Shown here: positions 7,582-15,400 of the stretch, piece by piece
Position numbering within the stretch: the first letter of the stretch is position 1
Layout: each line of letters opens with the position of its first letter
DNA from: Micromonospora sp. RP3T
GTDB taxonomy: Bacteria > Actinomycetota > Actinomycetes > Mycobacteriales > Micromonosporaceae
Assembly: GCF_003027925.1 (NCBI RefSeq)
Contig: NZ_PYPS01000045.1
Coordinates: 1 to 57,994, forward strand
Length of the DNA: 57,994 nt
Reading direction: 5' to 3'
The notes under the pieces: generated by a model
Told to the model about the DNA's origin: nothing
Databases searched by the model: none
Seen by the model: the letters and a program-made list of their open reading frames with translations, nothing else
Translations under genes and position numbers: made by a program

Positions 7582-7802
7582 CCGCCATGCGTCGGCCCAC
7601 CTACTGCGCGCGCTGCCGTAGGTGGGCCACCGCCCTCATCGAAGCCGGCCACCCCGGCACCGGCCGCTACCGAGCCGAAACCACCTGCCCCCGCCACGAA
7701 CCCGCTGCCCGCCGCTGGGCCAGCCACGCCGGCCCACCCCGCACCACACCCATCGGCCCCGCACCCGCTGTCCTGTTCGAGCTTCCGGAGGTGACCCGAT
7801 GA
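7569..7802 (+). CDS. Small cysteine-rich AICE protein
   Basis: 77 residues if started at 7569, or 71 from ATG at 7587 (MRRPTYCARC). C-x2-C then C-x-R-H suggests a small zinc-binding fold. It sits between the membrane genes and rep, and its stop overlaps the rep start (ATGA). The function is unknown. The start is uncertain because neither candidate has a clear ribosome site. Confidence 0.55.
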   Translation: MPALTAMRRPTYCARCRRWATALIEAGHPGTGRYRAETTCPRHEPAARRWASHAGPPRTTPIGPAPAVLFELPEVTR

Positions 7803-9601
7803 CCGCCCCGACCCTGCCCGGCCTCGCCCCCGACCCGGTGCCGCCCGCCGACCCGGTGACCATCCCGGCCGACGTCGCACCGGCGCCCGGCACTCGTGCC
7901 GCTCGCCTCTCGCTGCCGATGTCGCGCAAGGTCCTCACGGAGATGGCCGCGGAGTACGGCGTCTGCCTACACCCGGTCACCCTGCGCCGCACCGACCTAC
8001 ACACCGGCCTGACCGAAGTCGTGGACCTGCCCTGCGGCTCCACCCGCGAAGACAAGTGCGAGCCCTGTGCGAAACGCGCCCGCCGGCTGCGGCAGACGCA
8101 GATCCGGGAGGGCTGGCATCGCACCGACGAACCCGCACCCGCCCCCAACCCGGCGACCGACGCGCAACGCGAGTTGATCCTGCTGCGCGCGCATCTGGAG
8201 TTCGCCCGCGACGAAGCCCAACGCGCCGCCCAGTTCGACCAGCTCCCCGACATCGACGAGGCGATCGGGGAGGTAGAGGAAGCTATCGCCGCCGAAGGAC
8301 TCCGCGGCACGGTCGCCCCCGCCCACGACTCCGACGACGACGACAGCCACGGCCGGCGCAAGCGCTCCACCCGCCGCCGCCAGGACGCACCCGACCTACC
8401 CCGCAAGAAGGTCGAGCCGCGCACCGTCGGGAAGGTCTACACCGCCCCCGACGGCACCGAACACCGGCCGTCCATGTGGCTATCGCTGACCCTCGACACC
8501 TACGGGCGGGTCCTGCCCGACGGCACCCCGGTCGACCCCGCCACGTACGACTACCGGCGGGCCGCCTGGGATGCGGTGCACTTCGCCCGGCTGTTGGACC
8601 GGTTCTGGCAGAACCTGCGCCGCTGCGCCGGCTGGAACGTCCAATACGCCGGCTGCGTCGAGCCCCAACGACGCCTCGCCCCCCACGCCCACTTCGCTAT
8701 CCGAGGCACGATTCCGCGTGCGGTGCTGCGCCAGGTTGCCGCCGCCACCTACCACCAGGTGTGGTGGCCATCGGCTGACGAACCCGTCTACACCCTCGAC
8801 CGGCCCCCGGTCTGGGATACCGACCGCGCGGAGTGGGTCGACCCGGAGAGCAGGGAACCGCTGCGCTCGTGGGCTGACGCCCTGGACCTCATCGACACCG
8901 ACCCCGACGCGCAACCCGCCCACGTGGTCCGCTTCGGCCCACAGGTCCACGCCGAAGGAGTCACGCCGGGCACCGTGCACGCGAATCGCACGATCGGCTA
9001 CATCACGAAGTACATCACCAAGTCCGCGGCTGACTGCCACAAGCCCGAGACTGACCGGCAGCGGGACCACCTCGACCGGCTCTGGCACGAACTGCGGGTC
9101 ACGCCGTGCAATGAGCGGTGCGCGAACTGGCTGCTCTACGGCATCCAACCGAAGAAGGCCCACGGGCGCCTGCAAGCCGGCCGCTGCAAGGCCAAGGTCC
9201 ACCAGCGGGCCACCCTCGGCATCGGCGGCCGACGCATCCTCGTCTCCCGCGACTGGTCCGGCAAGACCCTCGCCGACCACCGCGCCGACGCCCGCGCCTG
9301 GGTCCGCAACCTCCTCGGCGTCACCACCGGCGCCACCGACGCCGACACCGTCGACCAGAACGACCCACCCGCCTACGCCTGGGAGATGGCCCGACCCGAC
9401 GACCCTGACCTACCACCGCTGCAACACCGACTCCTCAAAGCCCTATCCCAACGCGCCCAATGGAAAGCCGCCCTGCGCGCTGCCCAGGATCGAGCGAGCA
9501 CCGGTTTCCCCGAGGCAGGTCAACTTCTTCGCCGAGGACTACTACCAGCAGTACCTGGCCCCGACAGCGGTCGTGCCGCCGACCGGAAGGAGATGGCGTG
9601 A
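7799..9601 (+). CDS. RepSA-type replication initiator
   Basis: 600 residues. It has the features of actinomycete RepSA proteins: an N-terminal cysteine cluster (CLHPVTLRR ... CGSTREDKCEPCAKRAR), an acidic/basic linker (about 175-205), and a rolling-circle-type core with PHAHFAIRG (a HxH metal motif, about residue 300) and the tyrosine motif GYITKYITK (about 400). These proteins nick at the element origin to start replication during transfer. ATG at 7799 is coupled to the upstream gene. The last ~25 codons lose GC3 bias, while another frame there looks coding, so the C-terminus may be frameshifted. Confidence 0.87.
   Translation: MTAPTLPGLAPDPVPPADPVTIPADVAPAPGTRAARLSLPMSRKVLTEMAAEYGVCLHPVTLRRTDLHTGLTEVVDLPCGSTREDKCEPCAKRARRLRQTQIREGWHRTDEPAPAPNPATDAQRELILLRAHLEFARDEAQRAAQFDQLPDIDEAIGEVEEAIAAEGLRGTVAPAHDSDDDDSHGRRKRSTRRRQDAPDLPRKKVEPRTVGKVYTAPDGTEHRPSMWLSLTLDTYGRVLPDGTPVDPATYDYRRAAWDAVHFARLLDRFWQNLRRCAGWNVQYAGCVEPQRRLAPHAHFAIRGTIPRAVLRQVAAATYHQVWWPSADEPVYTLDRPPVWDTDRAEWVDPESREPLRSWADALDLIDTDPDAQPAHVVRFGPQVHAEGVTPGTVHANRTIGYITKYITKSAADCHKPETDRQRDHLDRLWHELRVTPCNERCANWLLYGIQPKKAHGRLQAGRCKAKVHQRATLGIGGRRILVSRDWSGKTLADHRADARAWVRNLLGVTTGATDADTVDQNDPPAYAWEMARPDDPDLPPLQHRLLKALSQRAQWKAALRAAQDRASTGFPEAGQLLRRGLLPAVPGPDSGRAADRKEMA
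9522..9560 (+). other. MsrA-tail-like peptide in alternate frame
   Basis: In the +1 frame relative to rep, 13 codons encode NFFAEDYYQQYLA, every codon ending in C or G. This resembles the conserved C-terminal AEDYHQQYL motif of peptide-methionine sulfoxide reductase A. It has no start of its own and is not continued by recognisable MsrA sequence. It is either a gene remnant or a frameshifted tail of rep. Confidence 0.35.
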
Positions 9602-9807
9602 TGACTATCGCCAGTCACCCCCGCGCAGTCGCGCCCAGGAGCGTCCGCCCCGCCGAAGCCGCCGCGCTTCTCGGCGTCTGCCGGGACACCGTCTACGTGC
9701 TGATGCGCTCCGGCCGTCTCCGGTCGATCAAGGCTGGTCGGGCTCGCCTGATCCCGCTGACGGCGATAGACGATTTCCTGTCGGCTGATGAGGAGTTCGC
9801 GGCATGA
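9601..9807 (+). CDS. xis: Excisionase / MerR-type helix-turn-helix protein
   Basis: 68 residues. A winged-helix excisionase fold is indicated by VRPAEAAALLGVCRDTVYVLMRSGRLRSIKAGRARLIPLTAIDDFL, the typical HTH_17 pattern. ATG at 9601 has a GGAAGGAGA ribosome site 9 bases upstream. Its stop overlaps the integrase start (ATGA), the standard xis-int coupling of AICEs. It would direct the integrase toward excision by bending attachment-site DNA. Confidence 0.9.
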   Translation: MTIASHPRAVAPRSVRPAEAAALLGVCRDTVYVLMRSGRLRSIKAGRARLIPLTAIDDFLSADEEFAA

Positions 9808-10952
9808 CCGGCCGTCGTCGGGCTCATGGGGAAGGCTCGGTGTACGAGCAGCGGCCGGGCGTGTGGGCTGCGGTGATCGACCTCGGGTGGATCGACGGAA
9901 AGCGAAAGCGGAAATACGTCTACGCCAAGACCGAGGCGGAAGCGGTCCGCAAGCGCGACGAGCTGCGGCGCCAACTCCAACTCGGCGTCGACCTCACCGC
10001 CCAGCCTCGGACCGTCGAAGCCTGGTTGACCGAATGGCTGAGGGACGTGAAAGCCCACGACGGCACCCGACCGTCAACACTCGTCCGCTACCGCCTGGCC
10101 GTGACCAAGCACCTGGTGCCGGGACTGGGTCGGGTAAAGCTCGACCGGCTGACGCCTCGGGAGGTACAGCGGTTCCTCACCGGGCTCCGCGGCAAGCTCG
10201 CGCCGGCCAGCATCATCAAGGTGCACGCGGTGCTGCGCGTCGCCCTGGCCGACGCTGAGCGAATGGACCTCGTCGCGCGCAACGTCGCCAAGGCGGCCAA
10301 GCCACCGGCCCTCGGTCGGGTCGAACGACGGGCTCTGACCCCCGAAGAGGCCAAGGAGCTGCTGTCGGTGCTCACCGGCGACCGGCTGGAGTCCCTGTTC
10401 GTGCTGGCGCTGGCCACCGGGCTTCGTCGGGCGGAACTGCTGGGCCTGCGCTGGTCGGATGTCGACCTGCCCGGTAAGGCATTGTTCGTCCGCCAGACGC
10501 TCCAGCGCACCGATCGCGGGTTGGAGTTCGTGCCGCCGAAGACGCACCGGTCGAGTCGTCCCTTGCCGCTGTCCGCGCTGGCGGTGCGGGCGTTCGAGTC
10601 TCAGCGGGTTCGGCAGGCCAAGGAACGGCCCGCGGCGGGGGAGCTGTGGTCGGACTTCGGGTTGGTCTTCGCCAGCACGATCGGCACCCCGATGGAGCCG
10701 CGGAACGTCAACCGGCGCTTCGAGCAGCTTCGGGCCGTGGCCGGCTTGGACTGGCTGCACCTGCACGACCTGCGGCACGCGTTCGCCACGTTCCTGCTCG
10801 ACCAGGGCGAGGAGCTGCGCACGGTGATGGAGCTGCTCGGGCACTCCACGATCCGGATGACGGCCGACACCTACGGGCACGTCCTGCCGGCGCGGGCTCG
10901 TCAGGCTGCCTCGGCCATCGACCGGGTTCTCGGTGAGGAGGAAACGGCGTGA
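9804..10952 (+). CDS. int: Tyrosine site-specific integrase
   Basis: 382 residues. The N-terminal AP2-like/SAM-like DNA-binding part (about 10-160) precedes the catalytic domain. Catalytic residues are visible: Arg208 (TGLRRAELL), Lys246 (PPKTH), His321-x-x-Arg324 (LHDLRH), His347 (LGHS) and Tyr357 (DTYGHV). It integrates the element at the 3' end of tRNA-Ala, whose end lies 56 bases downstream. It is full length and no motif is missing, so the element should be able to recombine. Confidence 0.95.
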   Translation: MTGRRRAHGEGSVYEQRPGVWAAVIDLGWIDGKRKRKYVYAKTEAEAVRKRDELRRQLQLGVDLTAQPRTVEAWLTEWLRDVKAHDGTRPSTLVRYRLAVTKHLVPGLGRVKLDRLTPREVQRFLTGLRGKLAPASIIKVHAVLRVALADAERMDLVARNVAKAAKPPALGRVERRALTPEEAKELLSVLTGDRLESLFVLALATGLRRAELLGLRWSDVDLPGKALFVRQTLQRTDRGLEFVPPKTHRSSRPLPLSALAVRAFESQRVRQAKERPAAGELWSDFGLVFASTIGTPMEPRNVNRRFEQLRAVAGLDWLHLHDLRHAFATFLLDQGEELRTVMELLGHSTIRMTADTYGHVLPARARQAASAIDRVLGEEETA

Positions 10953-11007
10953 CCGCTTGGCTGTACGAATGGCTGTACTCGGACCCGAGATCAACCAAGG
11001 AAAGTGC

Positions 11008-11083
11008 TGGTGGAGCCCAGGGGACTCGAACCCCTAACCCCTGCCTTGCAAAGGCAGTGCTCTGCCAGTTGAGCTAGGGCCCC
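11008..11083 (-). tRNA. tRNA-Ala (TGC), AICE attachment target
   Basis: Minus-strand cloverleaf: acceptor GGGGCCC pairs with GGGCTCC and includes the G3-U70 alanine identity pair, anticodon loop TTTGCAA (anticodon TGC), TTCGAGT T-loop, discriminator A, and encoded CCA (11008-11010). The 3' end faces the integrase, so this is the attR side and the tRNA was restored on integration. Confidence 0.96.
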
Positions 11084-11093
11084 GAGACGGCGC

Positions 11094-11222
11094 TCAGCGC
11101 AGGTCGGGAGCGGTGGTCGCCTCGTGCCACAGGGCGCGCTCGTCGTTCGACGCCTTGACCTTCTTGGCCACGACGGCGGCCACCCCGACGATGCCGGCCA
11201 GGATCAGGAGCTTCTTGAACAT
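11094..11222 (-). CDS. DLW-39 family microprotein
   Basis: 42 residues, ATG at 11222, stop at 11094. The product starts with MFKKLLILAGIVGVAAVVAKK, a single membrane-spanning or amphipathic segment, and ends ERALWHEATTAPDLR, matching the actinobacterial DLW-39 family found between these tRNAs and gyrA. Its role is unknown. It lies between tRNA-Ala and tRNA-Ile on the same strand and is easy to miss because of its size. Confidence 0.82.
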   Translation of the reverse strand: MFKKLLILAGIVGVAAVVAKKVKASNDERALWHEATTAPDLR

Positions 11223-11265
11223 GGGATTGACCCCTTGCGCTCGACTACCGTCGGACGATGTGCGG

Positions 11266-11339
11266 TGGGGCTAGCTGGAATCGAACCAGCGACCTCAGAG
11301 TTATCAGCTCTGCGCTCTAACCGACTGAGCTATAGCCCC
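11266..11339 (-). tRNA. tRNA-Ile (GAT)
   Basis: Minus-strand cloverleaf: acceptor GGGGCTA/TAGCCCC, D-loop AGTCGGTTA, anticodon stem GAGCT/ACTCT-type with loop TGATAAC (anticodon GAT), T-arm GGTTCGATTCC. CCA is not encoded. It is in the usual place beside gyrA, upstream of tRNA-Ala on the same strand. Confidence 0.96.
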
Positions 11340-11439
11340 GCGTGGCGACGAGCAAGGTTAACCCATGCCCGCCAGCGCGCCCAAATCGGGGGGCCCGTGG
11401 CGGAAGCACCCGCGCCGTCCCGAACCTACCCGGACGCGC

Positions 11440-11477
11440 GACGCCGGGGCGACCGCTTTACGCGGTGCCCCGGCGTC
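11440..11477 (-). terminator. Terminator after the DUF3566 gene
   Basis: GACGCCGGGGC (11440-11450) and GCCCCGGCGTC (11467-11477) form a perfect 11-bp stem. The enclosed ACCGC...GCGGT arms extend the structure. It is 7 bases from the stop codon of the minus-strand DUF3566 gene and likely ends the gyrB-gyrA-DUF3566 transcript. Confidence 0.8.
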
Positions 11478-11483
11478 GTCGAA

Positions 11484-12398
11484 TCAGTCCCGCTCGGCGA
11501 GCGTCAGCTCGATCCCGCCGACCAGGTCGGCGCAGACGTTGTAGACGAACGCGCTCAGCGTGGCCAGCGCGGTGAACAGCACCACGTTCACCAGGCCGAT
11601 CAGTGCGGACGTGAGAATCACGCCCTTCGCGGTGATGCGGAACCCGCCGCCGCCCGAACCGCCGCCGGCGTTCACCAGGTCGGTCAGGCTGTCGTTGACG
11701 CTCTTGAACACACCCATCGCGTCGAGAGCGAGGTAGAGCACCGACGTGGCCACCACCACCACGATGAAGAGCACCACCGAGACCGCGAAGGCGAACTTCA
11801 TCACGGACCACGGGTCGATGCGCTTCAGGTTCAGCCGGGCCCGGCGCGGCCCGCGCGAAGCGGCCGAACCGACCGAGGTACGCGCGGCGCGTACCGCCTC
11901 ACCCACGCGCGCGGCACCGACCGCTGCCGCGCCGCTGATGCCCGGCGGCAGGCCGCCGCCGTTGGCGGGGCGTCCCGGGTTGCCGCCGGCCGGACCGGTG
12001 GCCTCGGGTGCCCCCTTCGGGGCGGTGCCCAGGCCGGCGCCGATGCGCGGCTGGGTGCCGGTGGTGCCGGTGGAGGCCCGGGCGGTGGCCGTCGGCCTGG
12101 CCGGCGGTGTGTTCGTGGCGGGCTTCGCCGCGGCCGGAGCCGCGAAGCCGTCGGCCGACGTCGGCGCGTCGATCCTGGTCTCGGTCGCCTCGCGGGACTC
12201 CGAACCGTCGGCCGGCTTGTCGGGAGGCGGGGCCATGCCGGGGGCCCGGGTGAACTTCGGGGCAGGCGCGTCGGCGGGGACCGTGGCCCGACCCACGGCC
12301 GCACGGCCGGTCGCTGGTGTACCGCCCTGCGCGGCCTCCTCGTCGACCGGGGTGGCCGAGGTCCCCTTGTTCCCCGACTTCGCCTGTGTCTCCGTCAT
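11484..12398 (-). CDS. DUF3566 membrane protein
   Basis: 304 residues. The first ~185 residues are a low-complexity Pro/Ala/Gly-rich cytoplasmic tail. The C-terminal ~110 residues are the DUF3566 domain, with two transmembrane helices (KFAFAVSVVLFIVVVVATSV; ILTSALIGLVNVVLFTALAT) flanking FKSVNDSLTDLV. ATG at 12398 overlaps the gyrA end region by position (3 bases beyond its stop) and has AGGA six bases upstream. It follows gyrA in most actinobacteria and is probably co-transcribed. The function is unknown. Confidence 0.87.
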   Translation of the reverse strand: MTETQAKSGNKGTSATPVDEEAAQGGTPATGRAAVGRATVPADAPAPKFTRAPGMAPPPDKPADGSESREATETRIDAPTSADGFAAPAAAKPATNTPPARPTATARASTGTTGTQPRIGAGLGTAPKGAPEATGPAGGNPGRPANGGGLPPGISGAAAVGAARVGEAVRAARTSVGSAASRGPRRARLNLKRIDPWSVMKFAFAVSVVLFIVVVVATSVLYLALDAMGVFKSVNDSLTDLVNAGGGSGGGGFRITAKGVILTSALIGLVNVVLFTALATLSAFVYNVCADLVGGIELTLAERD

Positions 12399-12401
12399 CA
12401 A

Positions 12402-15400
12402 CTAGTCCTGTTCGTCAGGCTCGTCGGCATTGCGAGCAATCGCCACGATAGTCACGCCGTCCGGGAGGTCCATCAGCTTGACCCCCATTGTGTTCCGGTC
12501 ACGCGTACGGCGTACAGGCTTCACCGGAGTCCGGATGACGCCGCCGTTGCTCGTGATGGCGAACAGCTCGTCCTCCGGATCGATCACGACCGCGCCGACC
12601 AGACCACCGCGTCGCTCGGTGATCTTCGCAGTCAGCACGCCCTTACCTCCCCGGCCCTGGACCGGGTATTCCTCGATCGGGGTACGTTTCGCGAACCCCC
12701 CGTTCGTCGCCACCAGCACGTCCAGGCCCTCTCGGACGACCTCGACGGCGAGCAGCTCGTCCTCACCGCTGAAGCGCATGCCGATCACCCCCGAGGTGGC
12801 CCGGCCCATCGGACGCAGCGCCTCGTCGGTGGCATTGAAGCGGATCGCCTGTGCGTTCTTGGAAACCAGCAACAGGTCGTCCTCCGGCGCCACCAGCACC
12901 GCACCGACCAGCTCGTCCTCATCGCGCAGGTTGACCGCGATGATGCCGCCGGAACGGTTGGAGTCGAACTCCTCGAGCCGCGTCTTCTTCACCAGGCCGT
13001 TCTTCGTGGCCAGTACCAGGTAGGGCGCCACCTGGTAGTTCGGGATTTCGATGATCTGCGCGATCTGCTCGTCCGGTTGGAACGCGAGCAGGTTGGCCAC
13101 GTGCTGGCCCTTGGCCACCCTACTGGCCTCGGGAAGCTCGTACGCCTTCGCCCGGTAGACCCGACCCTTGTTCGTGAAGAACAGGATCCAGTCGTGGGTA
13201 GAGCATACGAAGAAGTGGCTCACGATGTCGTCCTGCCGGAGCGTCGCCCCGCTCACGCCCTTGCCGCCACGCCGCTGCGACCGGTACAGGTCGACCTTGG
13301 TCCGCTTCGCGTACCCGGTGCGGGTGATCGTCACGACCACGTCCTCGCGGGCGATGAGGTCCTCCATCGAGACCTCGCCGTCGAACGGCACGATCTTGGT
13401 GCGCCGGTCGTCGCCCCACTTCGCCACGATCTCGCCCAGCTCGTCGGAGACGATCTTCCGCTGCCGCTCCGGCTTCGCCAGGATGTCCTTGAGGTCGGCG
13501 ATCTCCACCTCGAGCTTGGCCAGGTCGTCCAGGATCCGCTGCCGCTCCAACGCGGCCAGGCGGCGAAGCTGCATGTCCAGGATCGCGGTCGCCTGGACCT
13601 CGTCGATCTCCAGCAGCCGGATCAGCCCCTGTCGGGCGTCCTCCACCGTCGGCGAACGCCGGATCAGCGCGATCACCTCGTCCAGCGCGTCCAGCGCCTT
13701 GCTCAGGCCGCGCAGGATGTGCGCCCGCTCCTCCGCCTTGCGCAGCCGGAACGCGGTCCGCCGACGGATCACCTCGATCTGGTGCTCGACGTAGTAGCGG
13801 ATGAACTGCGCCAGGTTCAGCGTGCGCGGCACGCCGTCGACAAGCGCCAGCATGTTGGCGCCGAACGTCTCCTGGAGCTGGGTGTGCTTGTAGAGGTTGT
13901 TCAGCACCACCTTGGCGACCGCGTCGCGCTTGAGCACCAGCACGATCCGCATGCCGGTACGCCCGGAGGACTCGTCCCGGATGTCGGCGATGCCGGCGAG
14001 CTTGCCCTCCTTGATCAGCTCGGCGATCCGCTCGGCGAGGTTGTCCGGGTTGACCTGGTAGGGCAGTTCGCTGACCACGAGCGCCGGCCGGCCCCGCTTG
14101 TCCTCCTCCACCTCGACCACGGCGCGCATCCGGATCGAGCCGCGCCCGGTCCGGTAGGCGTCCTGGATGGCCTGCTGGCCGACGATCAGGCCGTAGGTTG
14201 GGAAATCCGGGCCCTTGACGATCTCCAGCAGCGCTTCCAGCGTGGTCGCCTCGTCGGCCTCCGGGTGCTCCAGGCACCACTGCACCGCCGCGCCGATCTC
14301 CCGCAGGTTGTGCGGCGGGATCTTGGTGGCCATGCCGACCGCGATGCCCTCGGAGCCGTTGATCAGCAGGTTCGGGATCCGCGACGGCAGGATGGTGGGC
14401 TCCTTGGCCCGGCCGTCGTAGTTGTCCTGGAGGTCGACGGTGTCCTCGTCGATGTCCCGCAGCATCTCCATGGCCAGCGGGTCGAGCTTGCACTCGGTGT
14501 TGTGGCTGACGAAGCCGTCAGAGATGAAGGAGTGGTCGTCGGTGTCGACCCGGATGCTGTAGACCGGCTGCACGCCAGCGTCAGTGACCTCGGTCACCTC
14601 GGCGTAGTAGAACCGGCCGTCGACCAACGGCTCGACCACGTCGAGGATCCCTGGCTCGGTGATCCGGGCCGCGATCTCGTCGCGATCCCGCTCCCACCGC
14701 TCGACCCGGTCCACGTTGTGCCGGCGCAGCCAGTCGCGTTCGGTCCACCGCGTGGCGCCGTGCTCCCGGATGAAGTCGCCGACGAACGGCACCATGTCGC
14801 CGGAGAGCGCCGTGCTGCTCGCCGGCACCTGGGCCAGCTCGGACTCCAGCTTGGCCTGCTTACGGCCGAGGAAGCCGACGTGCGCGGCGAAGATGCGCGC
14901 GTCCCGCCGGTTGGTGATGACGACCTTGATCTCGCCGTCGTCGTAACGGCACTGCCGGCTGATGACGCCGAACTCCAGCAGGAGCTGCTGGACCTCGCGG
15001 GCCAGGCGCTCGCTGCGGGTGGAGTACGAGATCTGGATGGTGCGGCGGGGCAACAGCGACGACGACCCGTCGCCCTCGAACAGCGCCTGGAGGAAGGCGC
15101 GCTTCACCGCGGCCGGCCCTCGCCAGACGAACTCCGGCACGAACTTGGCGGCGCTACGCGCCCCGACCAGGTCACCCAGCGCCGTCTTGGCAAGCTGCCG
15201 AATGCTCGCTCGCACTCGGTGCAAGGTCTTACCCGACGGCAAGACTTCTTCGCCGAACCAGCGCTTGCCGCCAACGGCAAGGTCGAAGGCCGCGACAACT
15301 CGGGTGAAGAACTCCCGGTCCGCGTTGGCGAACTCGACCCACTCGTCGGAGATCCAGCCCTCGCTTACGAGCGCGCCGGCAAGGACGGCCGCCTCGACGT

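Larger units (their letters stand above)
1..11010. mobile_element. pSAM2-like integrative and conjugative element (AICE), right part
   Basis: The gene set is diagnostic of actinomycete integrative and conjugative elements. It has a GntR regulator, a single FtsK/TraB-type translocase, small membrane spread-type proteins, a RepSA-type initiator, an excisionase and a tyrosine integrase, in that order, with the integrase beside the 3' end of a tRNA gene. The right boundary must lie inside or at the 3' end of tRNA-Ala (11008-11083). I searched by eye for a second copy of the tRNA 3' end and found none, so the left end is probably outside the window. The leftmost 775 bases may be element or chromosome. 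Confidence 0.88.
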
